Position numbers and translations under genes: made by a program. This document shows positions 53,801 through 64,000 of a stretch of 64,000 nt of DNA, piece after piece. The notes beneath the pieces are model-generated. The model had not been told where the DNA came from and did not search any database. It saw only the letters and a list, made by a program, of their open reading frames with translations. Positions within the stretch are counted from its first letter, which is position 1, and each line of letters opens with the position of its first letter. The DNA comes from Formicarius rufipectus (lineage: Eukaryota; Chordata; Aves; Passeriformes; Formicariidae), in assembly GCA_013399695.1 (NCBI GenBank), contig VXAU01003995.1, forward strand, positions 123,728-187,727. The letters are read 5' to 3'.

Positions 53801-54413
53801 CAAAAACATTCTGTCACTAGAAAAACAAACTGAAAAAACTCAATTTAACCAGGCATGCCTTGAGTATTGTGTTGTTTAGATCAAGTTGTCTACAAGCATT
53901 TTTAGTCTGCAGCTCTCCATTGAGCTTGAAATATATTTAATATAAATAACATTGGAAGGCTGTTATTTTCACTAAATCTTATATATAGATCTCAAATGCA
54001 TAATGTGACATCAGAAATACCATGTTCCTGGCAGCTGTCTTTATGTAATTTTGTCCTGATGAACAAAAGCTCACAGGGGCTGAATGTGACCTTTATTCTG
54101 AATTACAGTTGTTGCATGTCTCTTTTTTTCAGCCATTTGTCTAAATCCTTGCCTTGTTTCATGAAAGAATTTTTAATGTCTCAAGAGGAAGAAGTCCTTA
54201 TACCACTTTTTTAATATAGAAAATAGTACATGTTATCTTATTTTGCTTTTGTTAAAGTCATGAGAGGAAAAAACATACCTGCACTTTTCTTGTATAAGTG
54301 TATTCTTCTGGCCAGCCCTTTGACACATTGCAGTTGTTAACTGAAAACTTTAGCTTCATCATGTAACTATGGTAGCATTTATTCACCAGGTGGGAAAAGT
54401 CTCAAGAGTCCAT

Positions 54414-54720
54414 TTGCTCAAAGCAGAAGCAACACTGAATTCAGAGCAGGTTGCTCAGGGCTTTGTCCAAGTGGATCTTGGAAACACCAAGAATGGGGAA
54501 CCTGCTGCCTCTGGGAATTCTGTTTCAGTGCATAATTATCCTCACAGTGATTTTATTTTTTTCTTATACCCAGTGGGATCCCCCTGTTTCAAGTTATGCC
54601 CATCACCTCTCTTTCTTCTGCATTTCAGTAGAGAGTTGGGGTCTATCTTCTTGGTCAGCTTTTTGATATTTACTGGCAGGTTGCGGTAGCTATTCCTGAA
54701 GCCTTCTTTTCTCAGGATTA
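54414..54720 (-). repeat. CR1 LINE 3' fragment, antisense, about 310 bp
   Basis: The plus strand runs TTGCTCAAAGCAGAAGCAAC, TCAGAGCAGGTTGCTCAGGG, CTTTGTCCAAGTGGATCTTG, then TTATACCCAGTGGGATCC and GGCAGGTTGCGGTAGCTATT, ending CCTTCTTTTCTCAGGATTA. These are the antisense CR1 landmarks in order. ORFs 54369-54689, 54451-54666 and 54542-54757 all fall in this repeat. An AAAC repeat (54721-54745) abuts its end. Confidence 0.9.
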
Positions 54721-54745
54721 AAACAAACAAACAAACAAAAAAAGG
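54721..54745. repeat. (AAAC)n / poly-A run
   Basis: AAACAAACAAACAAACA followed by AAAAAA, directly abutting the antisense CR1. Confidence 0.9.
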
Positions 54746-56070
54746 TCCCTCAGACAATGCTTATTGAATTCTATCTTATGCTACACCTACAGTGTCTTGA
54801 GCTGTGAAGCACATAATTAATTGCATATGTTGCTGTGTTTTTCCTGAGGTCAGATAATTTCTAGCATTATTCATTACAAATTTGAATGCCTTTTCAAAGT
54901 GGTAACTAAGCAAATGGCTTACAGCTATTAGAGATTAGTCACAGACAATGTCTGTCTGAAATTATTTGAACCCGTAATTGCATTTTCAGTCAATAGAGTC
55001 CATTATGAGTGTGTTTATCTCAAAAAATCCTGATGCATACCTTTATTTTTCATGTGCTTTAATATGTCAGCTGTCTAAGGAACTGTTTCCTTCAGCCTGC
55101 TTTCAAATAGACATATTAATATGGGGGGCATACAAATGCACAGTTTATGGAGCAAGACAGGAATTGAACCTGTTGATCCACCAAAAGATCCACCAAGGAT
55201 CTTTGCTTGCTTCAGTTGAACGTTGTGCCAGTCTTATGGTAAACTTTGGAGGCAGCAGATCTACTGATCTCATGCAAAGGTACCCCACACCAGCCCACAC
55301 ATCATGCTTTTATTATTATTCCTTCATAATTACCTGCTTCACCCAATTGAGGCACAAAAGATCTTTCATTACAGCATTAGTAACAGAAATCTCAAGAGAA
55401 AGCCATGAAAATGTTAGTGTTCAAATAAGCTGAGTGTGTGTCACGTCAGTGCTTCAGCATGACAGCTCAGAGATTTCTCGGCAGGCTTTGTTCCTGTAGC
55501 ATCTCTGTAAGCTGTTGGGAGCTGTTGAGACAGTCAAGTTCATGGTATGGGTTGAATATTTGAGACTAAATTATATCTCTTTTTTTCTCAGTTGCAAATA
55601 TGTGGATGGGCATTCATAGCTGGTATAAGGTTTTGGTAGCTATCCATGAGATTTTCACATTCAGTTAGAGAGTATAAACACAGCTGTTTACTTGTTTTCT
55701 ACTCTTGCAACTAGTAATTGAAGCAATGTAATGTTTTCACTTTTCAGCAAATGACATAGACATCCATTTTTGACATTTTAACATATGGCATGAAATGCTC
55801 CTCTGCTAACCTGTGTTCCACTATAGTTGCTACAGTGTGCAGGACTTCAAAACCACAAAATTATAGTTTGTACTTTCTGGGGTTTTTTGGTCTGGTTGGT
55901 TTGTTTGTTTGTTTGTTTGTTTGTTTTCCCACTAGCTAAATTTAAAATAAAAATGGAGGGAGAAAAAAATGAAGCAAATCCAATGGCCATGCCTATTTTT
56001 CACAAAGGTTGACATCTGGCTCCTAGCAAAATAGGATTTTTTTTGTTCTGTGTTTCACCCATGGTTGCAG
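54746..56070. other. gene-free sequence
   Basis: ORF 54978-55433 (151 codons, plus) is the longest frame here. It has no recognisable domain, its composition is Ser/Ile/Leu/Cys-rich throughout, and no convincing splice pair bounds it, so I leave it out as a gene. Otherwise nothing recognised except the simple repeat listed next. Confidence 0.4.
55899..55926. repeat. (TTTG)n microsatellite
   Basis: GTTT/TTTG repeated about seven times without interruption after GTCTGGTTGGT. Confidence 0.95.
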
Positions 56071-56180
56071 CTGTTAGCTAGGTGAGGATGCTATAGATGA
56101 AAGAGAAGGAAGCTGCCAGAAGCTTCCCCTAATAGGCCACTGCATTTGAAGGCACCGGATCGTGGGAACTGTGGGAGATC
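56070..56180 (+). repeat. probable fragment of an ERVL-type LTR 5' part
   Basis: A 21-bp stretch at 56109-56129 (GAAGCTGCCAGAAGCTTCCCC would be its sequence up to the last base) is identical to 57500-57520 inside the complete LTR, same orientation. The bases before it (GAGGATGCTATAGATGA) weakly match the LTR region upstream of that motif. Likely a small, older LTR fragment; edges are approximate. Confidence 0.5.
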
Positions 56181-57395
56181 GACAGGCATATGAGCAAGAT
56201 ATTCCTAGTCATACGAAATATATCTGGATACTCTACTGTATCTGGAATATGTGATTTAAATTATACAGACCCTATATCATGTTTCTAACGTGAAAGTTAT
56301 ATGTTTCATCAGAATTTACATTTCTCTAAGGATCTGTGAAGTGTACATTTATAGCCCTTGATGATCTTTGGCAATGCAGTATGTGCAGCAAATAATTTTC
56401 TGACTTAAGGCATACATGAATATTTTTTCTCCTTTATTTTATCCAGTGGTTATACATAGGTGACTCTGTCATTAGATGGTGTGTTTCTGTCTTGTAAACA
56501 CAGTGTTTAGTGAGGAGGTTAGCGGCAGTGAGAAATGAGAAGTATTTCACCTGCTCTTGACATTATTATTAATTATTTTTATGGCTCATAAAAGTATGCT
56601 AGGCACTTGAAGGAGCCATTAAAGCAATTTAATGCTTTTTGTAATGCTCCAATAACTAGGGAATTTTTTATGCATATATTTTTCTTTATGCAGATCATTT
56701 TACAAGATATGCTGGTAGCAATCACCTGCCAGCTCCTCATGTCACTGTTGCACATGATGTGTATGGTCCTCCTGATTTTTCCTGCTCTTTTGTTCTTTCC
56801 ATTTCATGACTGAGGATGGGATTCTGGCTTACATTGTCACAGTGCTGTGTGATAATGGTGTGATATTTGATTTGCATTTATTACAATATAATTTTGCATT
56901 CTGCCCATCTTTGGTCACACCTTTATGTATGAAATCTGTAGATATACCTAGAAAGAGAATATTATGTCAACAGGTGTTCTTGAGTCCACACTTGCTTGCT
57001 TGAGTTGGACCCTGGAGAGTTTATTTCAAAGGAGAATGAAAGTGCCTAGTTGTTTCTGCTCAAAGTTAGCTCTGGTTTTCCTGTAGCCAAATCTCTACAT
57101 ATACTTTTACATTTAGGGCTATTGTTATTTGAAGTTTACTGCAAGGATTTGCAGCATGCTAAGGTGTTGCATCATGGCTTAGCACCTTCAGTTCATGTGT
57201 GGCTGCTTGCTGCTTTAGACGTGGTCTAGGTTAGTACCAGTGCATAGGACATCTCTGTGTACATCCTTGGTGGCATAAATGTAGAGTATTTCTTGCCTGC
57301 AACTCAGTTTACTATTCAGTGCTCATATATGATACAACTCCAATGCACTTGGCTTTATCACCCAGATAACTTTGGTTTAGTTCAGTTTGTTTATC

Positions 57396-57413
57396 TATAT
57401 ATATATATATATA
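57396..57413. repeat. (TA)n microsatellite
   Basis: TATATATATATATATATA about 25 bp upstream of the LTR border. Confidence 0.95.
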
Positions 57414-57434
57414 ATTATCTTATGAATTTAATTT

Positions 57435-57439
57435 TCTTT
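57435..57439. repeat. target site duplication, left copy
   Basis: TCTTT immediately before the LTR's TG. The identical TCTTT follows the LTR's CA at 58452-58456. A 5-bp duplication fits an ERVL integrase. Confidence 0.8.
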
Positions 57440-58451
57440 TGTACTGCTTTTGCCCAGCAAGGTTTTGGTAGTGGAGCACTACAGGGGTGGCTTCTGTGAG
57501 AAGCTGCCAGAAGCTTCCCCCATGTCCAGTGGGGCCAATGCCAGCTGGCTCCAGGATGGACCCACAGCTGGCCAAGGCTGAGTCCATCAGTGATGGTGGT
57601 AACACCCCTGGGGTAGGATATTTTAAAAAACACCTATGCTGCAGCAACTGCAGCTAAAGAGATGACTGAGAGTATATGAGGAAACAGCCTTGCAGGCACT
57701 CAGGTCAGTGCAGGAATCTCAGCTCCAGGTGCTGAAGCTGAGATTCCCCTGCAGCCCACGGTGCAGACCCTGGTAAGGCAGCTGTGCTGCTGCAGCCCAT
57801 GGATGTCCACAGGGGAGCAGAGATCCACCTGTGGAGAACCCCATGGCAGAGCAGGTGAATGCCTGAAGGAGGATGTGACCCTCAGGCTCCTGGCAGAACC
57901 TGTGTCCCCACATTGGAGGAGCTTTTCTGACACAACTTAGGGCCTTTGCACCCTATGGATGGGACCCACAGTGGAGCAGTTCATGCAGAACTATAGGCTA
58001 TGGGAAGGACTCCCGTTGGAGAGCTTGTGGAGGATCATCACTTGTGGGAAGAACCAGAAGAGTGTGAGAACTCCTCCCCCTGTGAAGGAAGCTAGAACAG
58101 AGAACACTGTGTTATGAACTGAGCATGACTCCCATTCTCCATCCCTCTGTTCCACTGAAGGGAGGAGGCAGAGAATTCAGTGAGGTTCCACCCAGGAAGA
58201 AATCCAGAGGGGAGGGGAGGGTGCTTTTATGATGCAGTTTTATTTCTCATTACCCTACTCAGATTTGATTATTAATAAATTTAACTAATTTCCCTATATC
58301 AGATTTGTTTTGCCCATTATGGTAGCTGCTGACTGTCCTTATCTTGACCAATGAACCTTTTGTTATTTTTTCTTTCCCCTGTCCTGCTGAGGACGGGAGT
58401 GATAGGACACCTTTGGTTGGCACGTGTCATTCAACCAGGGTAGCCCACCCA
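57440..58451 (+). mobile_element. solo LTR of an avian ERVL-type endogenous retrovirus (1012 bp)
   Basis: A complete long terminal repeat with no attached internal region. It starts TGTACTGCTT and ends GTAGCCCACCCA, keeping the TG...CA borders, and is flanked by identical 5-bp TCTTT duplications. Recognisable family blocks in order are GAAGCTGCCAGAAGCTTCCC, TCAGTGATGGTGG, repeated 'CCATGG/GGAGCAG' units in the middle (for example GCAGCCCATGGATGTCCACA and GGACCCACAGTGGAGCAG), TATTTCTCATTACCCTACTC, AATAAA at 58274-58279 (polyadenylation signal) and a terminal part with AGGGTAGCCCACCC. No gag, pol or env sequence lies on either side, so the provirus was probably lost by LTR-LTR recombination. 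The short ORFs in it on both strands are not genes. Confidence 0.88.
58274..58279 (+). promoter_or_regulatory. LTR polyadenylation signal
   Basis: AATAAA (in ATTAATAAATTTAAC) inside the LTR, about 175 bp before its 3' border, at the place where the R/U5 part is expected in this LTR type. Confidence 0.65.
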
Positions 58452-58456
58452 TCTTT
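58452..58456. repeat. target site duplication, right copy
   Basis: TCTTT directly after the LTR's terminal CA; identical to 57435-57439. Confidence 0.8.
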
Positions 58457-59417
58457 GTACAATTTTATGCTTGGACCAGTCTCATTAAATTTTTTTCACA
58501 TAATTTGTGATAAAATTTCATTTTACTATTTCATGTTGTTAAATCAAATGAGAATGTTTTTACATATTATATCGTATCATGCACGTGTAAGTCTGTGGCC
58601 ATCAAGAATGTACAAACCAGATGGATGGTCACAATCTCTTGTCATTCCTAAGCAAACCTAAATCACATCTTCTTAATTAAAATGTAACTTTTTCTTTCAT
58701 TTGCATTGACTTTGAATGAATTGGAATGAAGAGCAAATGCTGTTAGTTTTAATAAGAAAAGAAGTTATATTGGACATCCAAGTAAAGTGCTGGAAGCACA
58801 CCTCATTAATCAGATTGAGAGTATTATATTTGACATTGTAAAGGGTGCAGTAGCAAAAGGCCATTAATTTTAAGTGCTACTTGGAATAGAAGTGTACCAT
58901 TTCTATTTGTGAGTTTTTGGAAGCGTGTATAAATAGGGAGCAAACATTTAAAAAGCAAAGAATATGCTTCTGTATTTAAAAGGTTGTCAGAATTCATAAG
59001 CTATTGAAACCAACCTATTAATTTGAGACAGTTCCATTATCCTAAAAAAAAAAAGGAGGAAGAGAAAAGGAGTTCAGCGAAGTGTAACTGATTCCATATA
59101 TGTGCTGAAATAAAATCATGGTGGCAGAGCTTTGTTCAAATGGCAGCTCAGGGCAGACTGAAAGTTGTTCCAAAAACAAATGTGTTTTTTAGTGCAGGCT
59201 TTTAATGGTAGAGGTACAATATTAATAATTTTCTTTTCAATTAGAGAAAGACAGTGGGTGTTTGTGAGTGCATGCATACTCTTGACATCTCACAGCATTT
59301 CCCTGGAGGGGAGATTACTGCAGTTTGTTTAAAAGATGTGGAATACAGAGTTGGTATTTTAAGAATATCCAGAGAGTGGAGTTTGAGAGTGTTTTTATAA
59401 TAATAAAGATATCTTAC
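58457..59417. other. gene-free sequence
   Basis: AT-rich with a poly-A run at 59044-59054. If 59418-59565 is an exon, this stretch would be its downstream intron, together with the LTR. Confidence 0.5.
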
Positions 59418-59565
59418 AGTACTCTTCATCGTAACACATCTCGGAGAGCTCGGCAAGGTTGTGAAACACAGATCTGCATACCTGCAGGTACTCATTGAAC
59501 CATCTGCCAACTTGCAGGTGAAATTGGAACTGCTTATTAGTGCTTTGTGACAGCACAGCACCCAC
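59418..59565 (-). CDS. candidate internal coding exon, unidentified gene
   Basis: Minus strand, 148 bp, open through its full length. The acceptor is a pyrimidine-rich TTTCCCTGTTCTCTGATGCAG ending before 59565 and the donor is GTAAGA after 59418; the exon ends one base into a codon. The 49 codons translate in the natural frame to a globular-looking peptide with many aromatic and acidic residues, including GRWFNEYLQVCRSVF and NLAELSEMCYDEEY, which does not look like random AT-rich translation. CpG-containing codons (CCGAG, TACGATG) fit a coding exon in an otherwise CpG-poor area. An alternative donor, CTGCAG then GTATGC, lies inside at about 59485. The LTR sits about 1 kb downstream, antisense. 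I do not recognise the protein family. Confidence 0.4.
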
Positions 59566-62192
59566 CTGCATCAGAGAACAGGGAAATTTCTTTTGTCTGC
59601 CTAAGATTTGCTTCATTATTATTTTAATAACAAAGTTCTCCTTGGGTTTATAAGACTTGTGAAAAAATGTTAGGTTGTTGTTTTAATACCTAAATGTCCC
59701 ACGTGGAGTCTCCTGCTCCTGCATCTTCCTGGTTTTGGGCGGTTGTTTTGACCCACACTCACAGACGTGCAAGTGCTTTCAGAGCCCTCAGCAGTGTAGG
59801 CTCCTTCTTTTAAGTTTGGTTCAAAAGTGATGTTTGGAGTTAGAAAATGAATCAGACATGACGGAATTAATGTAGTAAATTCAAAAACTACTTCTACCAC
59901 TAGTGAATTAATTGATTTGTCTGTAAAAATCCTGTTGTAGGAGTGAGGAGAGCCTTAACACCAGTGTCACAATGCTGTGTAAAAGTGGCAAATGCCCAAG
60001 GGCTCTCAGCTCTGGCAGTGCAATAATCCAGCTCAGTGCTGAGCCCCAGCCCTGTGCCAGTGGAACAAGCACCACCAATGCTTTCACTGTTAGGAAGGGT
60101 ATCATTTCCCAGAGTTAATAATGGCTACAGAAATGTTCTTCTGTCTTTGGAGGGCAAAGACATTTCCATCATAAAACATTATTAGCCTTCAAATGCCCTA
60201 TTTTTTTCTTGCTATTTTGCTTCTGCCAGAAATAGACAAAAAACTCTGTTGAAATCTATTAAATTAAAGCTTTGTATTTAAAAGGTCTTGAGATTAATTT
60301 TCTTATTGAAGCTTACAGAATATCATTATTCAGCATTTTTTTTATGCCCTATTCAAATTGCTGGGACTTAGGAGTTGTTTGCACTTGCAAGTGTAAAGAT
60401 TGCTCTGAGGAATTTGATGCTTCAGAAATAAATTGCTATGTTTTTATTGCTATAAAGATAATCTTCCAAACATGAATTGATGCTGCTCTGACTTTCTGAT
60501 GGTTTAGCAGTTCTACTGTAGAAACCCTTCCCGATCAACAAAAGAGGGAAGCTGCTGATTCCTTTAGTAAGATTTGCTACTGAAGGACAAAGACGGTATG
60601 ATGTGACCATAAGTACTCTGACATTTGTGGAGGGGAAAGAATCACATGGATAGCTGGTGTCTAGGAAATGCTTCTGAGCATTCTGAGCTAAAAGTTTTTA
60701 ATTGTAAAACTATGCCTGACATCTTTTTCACTAAACCAGTTTCTTTCCTCTTAACAGTAGATGTAATGGTTGTAATTCCTCAGCTGAATCATAAACTGTG
60801 CACTCTTATATTTGGTCAAGTTGGCTTCATAAAATTTAAAAAGAGAAAGAAAAAAGAAAGATTGTTTAATTGAAGAAGAGATTTTTACTGTTTTACTGTG
60901 AATTTACCACTCCACTGCCTCATAATTTTCTTTTGTCTCTGTTCCCTTGGAGATCATTTGTAAAGAGGAACAAAACAAATGGTGGAAAATAAGATAATAT
61001 CTTCTCATAAAAATAATTCCTGCCTTCCTTGTTCCAATCTCCAGAAAAGCAGATTGGTTTAGGCACCTGCTATGTATTTTCTATACTTGTTTAAACAACA
61101 ATGGCAATAAAGGGTTAAGAAATTAGAAATTGTAGACACTGTGAGTGCTGGACAAGCAAATTCAGACATTGAATACAAGTCAAAAATGTCTGCAAGGTAA
61201 AAATTGCTAAAGGAACAGAATCAGTTTGCATAGGTCAAGATTGACAGTTTGTGATATCTTACCTTTTTCCAGACCTGTAACATGGTGTTTGTGAAAGCAG
61301 AGGTAGAGATAATGGATATGTTTAGAGGACAATTTTGGGAAAAGTGGATCAAACAATTAAGTAGTAAACTTTAAAAAAGAAAAAAGGAGATTTGTTTACA
61401 AGTTTATTTTCGGTTTAAGTATAAAAATATAGAAGCATTAGACTAGAATAAAACCCCTTAATGTTTTTTATTGGGTGAATAAATTATCTTTGAATGAGAA
61501 AATCGATGCATTGTTGATGTGCTAGGGAAAGATTTGTGCTCATCAAGATTGTTCCTGATGGATTAATTTTCAGGATAAAGGTGGCATTGTTTGCAATCAT
61601 ATGTGACATATTTTGGTAATGCTTTCTGATTACTGAAATGGCTGCCGTAGGAAACAGAAAGAAAACCAACCATATTTCTTCTGAATGCAAATGTGCAACA
61701 CGTTCCCTCCCTTTTTAGGAGTTCACCTTTGTCTTCCACTGAAGGTCTTTTCTAGGGGTATGCTGAATTCACTCACAGTGTGACATGACCGTCGCATTTG
61801 TTCCGTGTGTGACAAAACAAGCTATATTGAAAACGAAATTATTTTGGTTTTTTGAAGACATAATCTAAATTGCTTCAAATACAACATACACATATTTCAG
61901 ACCTGTGAATACATGTTATTTTCTAGTCAGTGGCTCTGTTAATCTTGGAAATATCTGTTTCTGTTCTGTTAAAGGTATTATCCACTACTGAAGTGACAGG
62001 TGAGAGTTCGTTAGATTTTATTGGTCTTAGGTTGCCATTGGCAGTGAGAAGGGATATTCTGGAACTGATAGCCTTCTTGCCTCTTGGTCATTTCAATTTA
62101 AACTTCAGAATCAGAAGGTGAACCACATAAAACTCATTCATAAACAGAGATTGTATTTCACTGCAGTTATTCAACACAACATAAGCACATAC
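59566..62192. other. mostly non-coding, with weak exon-like stretches
   Basis: Possible but weak minus-strand exons: 61668 downward has an excellent polypyrimidine acceptor (TTTTCTTTCTGTTTCCTACG then GCAG), yet its open frames end without a donor; around 60585 an acceptor (CTTTGTCCTTCAG) precedes a frame of about 45 codons. A plus-strand frame at about 59935-60120 is also open. None is strong enough to list as a gene. Confidence 0.4.
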
Positions 62193-62401
62193 CACAATTT
62201 CATCTTTTCTGTTAAGACTTAAAAGCTGTTCCAGTACTGAACAACTTTTAGAAGTGAATAAGCCACCAGCTCCTCTTCTTTTGTGTGTTCTGTAATCCAC
62301 TCTAATCCGTTTTAAAGATGGAAGTGCTACTGGTGATGTGTAGGCACTGCAGTGATCTTGGGATCGGTCATCTTTCCTGTTTCTAGAAGGCATCTCATTA
62401 T
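62193..62401 (-). CDS. candidate coding exon, unidentified gene
   Basis: Minus strand, 209 bp, open through its whole length (the ORF runs on to 62088). Acceptor CCTGATTTTATTAG before 62401, donor GTATGT after 62193. The translation is basic and Ser-rich, with words such as PSRNRKDDRSQDH, PSLKRIRVDYRTHKRR and CSVLEQLLSLNRKDE, resembling a disordered nuclear-protein segment followed by a short helix. It enters in phase 1 (two bases completing a codon), which does not match the phase-0 exit of the candidate at 62502-62585, so the two cannot be directly joined. Could be chance. Confidence 0.25.
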
Positions 62402-62501
62402 CTAATAAAATCAGGAATTTTACATTAATTATTCAATTTTTTTTTTTGTTAGATCAGATAATGTCATTGGGTCTAAGTGACTTGTTTTGATGTTTCTTTA
62501 C

Positions 62502-62585
62502 CATGCCTTTATATGTGTTGTGCACGTATTTTGTACCGTGCAAAATCTTGTTGAAAAAGCAACTCAGCTTACTGCCAACTTGAAA
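62502..62585 (-). CDS. candidate short coding exon, unidentified gene
   Basis: Minus strand, 84 bp (28 codons), phase 0 at both ends. The acceptor is strong: TTCTTATTCTTTTACTTCAG. The donor is GGCATG then GTAAAG. The only frame without a stop gives FQVGSKLSCFFNKI followed by LHGTKYVHNTYKGM. It lies about 100 bp from the next candidate exon, which would be a short intron, and the phases disagree. Short ORFs with good splice sites occur by chance, so confidence is low. Confidence 0.2.
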
Positions 62586-64000
62586 CTGAAGTAAAAGAAT
62601 AAGAAACATCAGGTGATTTGGTTTCCCTGAGATAACATCCTTTAAATACATGAACAGCTTTATAAAGAATTGTCTGATGTTGCTGAGCTGTGAGGATCAA
62701 AGAAGGAAAATGCTAGTATTAAATATAGTGCATGTGACATCTACATACTCCCTAAACTGAGAGTAAATTGTTGAGCTTGTGAGGCATATCTTGATGGTTT
62801 CCACAATAATAAAATACAGAATTAAATCTCTAGAATCCTTTTCTAGTATTAATCAAGTTCTTCAGTAAAGCCACTGTTCTAATATATTGCATTAGGTCAT
62901 GTCCTCCTTGGTAGAATAAAAATCATTCCAGTTGACTAATTGGTTACCAGTTGAAGAAGTCCTACATGATGTTCAGAGACTGAAGTTCAAAGACTACTTC
63001 TAGATAGTACCATAACATTAATTCTGTTCTCTTGCCACTGGAGCAGTTGGCATAGTCTGGCTCACATTCCTATTGCTAGTCTATTTTCTAGGGACAGTGG
63101 CAGGAGCCATACTGAAGGAAACTTGATTACCCTATCCCTTACACTTTATCCAGTGAAACGTTTCTTCACTGTAGATATGTTTTTCATAAATTTAATCCTT
63201 ATTTTGGGTCTTGAAAATATTTTCAAATAAGTAATTACACTTTCTTAAGTGTGTTTGCAGGCAGCTTTAAGAGTTGTTTATACAATTCCCTGTGAGAATT
63301 TTCAGTTATATTTTCATTCTGATTTACTTTATAATCCACTTTGTTCCCGAGGTGTTAGCCCGCTATTTAAAGATTAGAGCCATGCATGTTTTGGTTTTGT
63401 TTGTTTTGTTTTGTTTTTTCTTCCCAAAAGTCACAATGAGCTGCATCTAATTTTTTTTTAGGTTTTGTTTTGTTTTTTTAATCCTGGTCATCTCTGAGTC
63501 CTTTTCCTTGTATGATGGTCCTCAAATTTAAATTAAATAAGCTTGGTGCAAGAACAGTGTGTTGCTGGGCATTTTCTAGTTTTCTGCATTGAAATCAATG
63601 GTATAAGGAGACAACATTGGGAACAAGTATCTAAGGATCTGTAGTGTTCAGTGAGGTCTGCAAGGTGAGAGTGACGTCTTGAAATTTCATAGTGTGCTAG
63701 AGAAGGTGATGGGATTTATGACTTGGGCTCCATTCCAGCAAAGTACTTAAAGCCAAAGCATGGTCCCATTATGTAAATCTGTTTATAGAGGTAAATATAT
63801 TCCCTCTTTAATAAATGCATAGAACTCTTTAGCATTAACAGAATTTATGAGTTAACAGTAAGGAGAAACAATTAGTTTGAACAACGTGTGTGTGTGTGTG
63901 TTAATAACTTCTATCCTTTGTCTACAGAAAATATCTAAGCATTAGGCTTGTTCACATTGTATCTCTGAGAGTCAGGTAGTTTTGGCACTATCTTTTGGAG
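62586..64000. other. gene-free sequence
   Basis: AT-rich with GTTTT/T-rich tracts at about 63391-63480 and a GT run at 63887-63901. Nothing else recognised. Confidence 0.5.

Noticed and set aside
54369..54757. Three ORFs of 71-106 codons
   Set aside because: All lie inside the antisense CR1 copy.
54978..55433. 151-codon plus-strand ORF
   Set aside because: Longest plus-strand frame in the window but no domain, biased composition and no splice or promoter support.
57415..57933. Several ORFs of 64-80 codons on both strands
   Set aside because: They overlap the non-coding LTR.
59935..60120. About 60-codon plus-strand open frame ending in two stops
   Set aside because: Opposite strand to the better exons, weak acceptor and no identified partner exons.

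Overview
The window is a piece of a vertebrate nuclear genome, and the repeats say it is a bird. It is AT-rich and has no operon-like gene packing. It carries several copies of CR1, the dominant avian LINE, recognised by the 3' tail that ends in the TTCTATGATTC motif and its preceding AGGTCCCTTCCAACCCAAACC-like block. It also holds one full-length solo LTR of the avian ERVL type. The LTR family is common in songbirds, so a passerine is my best guess, but that is inference. Two runs of N (1236-1338 and 50376-50385) are assembly gaps next to T homopolymers.

Layout. 1-14600 is gene-free sequence with one short CR1 tail (about 4.7 kb). 14.6-16.8 kb has two very old, diverged CR1/L3-type remnants, both antisense, with a T/G-rich tract and a GC-rich island between them. 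18.3-54.7 kb holds further CR1 copies on both strands (18.3, 26.1, 28.5, 33.1, 41.8 and 54.4 kb). The copy at 33.1 kb has lost its middle. At 36.5-36.9 kb on the minus strand is the best candidate for a secreted-protein exon: a signal-peptide-like start, an upstream splice acceptor, a downstream donor, and both strands open. At 38.9-39.3 kb is an isolated CpG-containing block with an internal imperfect duplication that may come from an RTE-type LINE. At 56.1 and 57.4-58.5 kb are a fragment and a complete ERVL-type LTR; the complete one has a TG...CA border and a perfect 5-bp target duplication. At 59.4-62.6 kb on the minus strand are several ORFs bounded by splice signals, the best at 59418-59565; they may be exons of an unrecognised gene.

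How it fits together. Most of the window reads as intron or intergenic DNA. If the 59-62 kb exons are real, they belong to a minus-strand gene, and the plus-strand LTR lies antisense just downstream of the best of them, possibly in its intron. I recognised no known gene, so no gene symbols are given. Most longer ORFs look like chance or fall inside repeats. No tRNA, rRNA, CRISPR array or bacterial-type system was seen. All repeat identifications are by eye from remembered family consensus and were not checked by a search.
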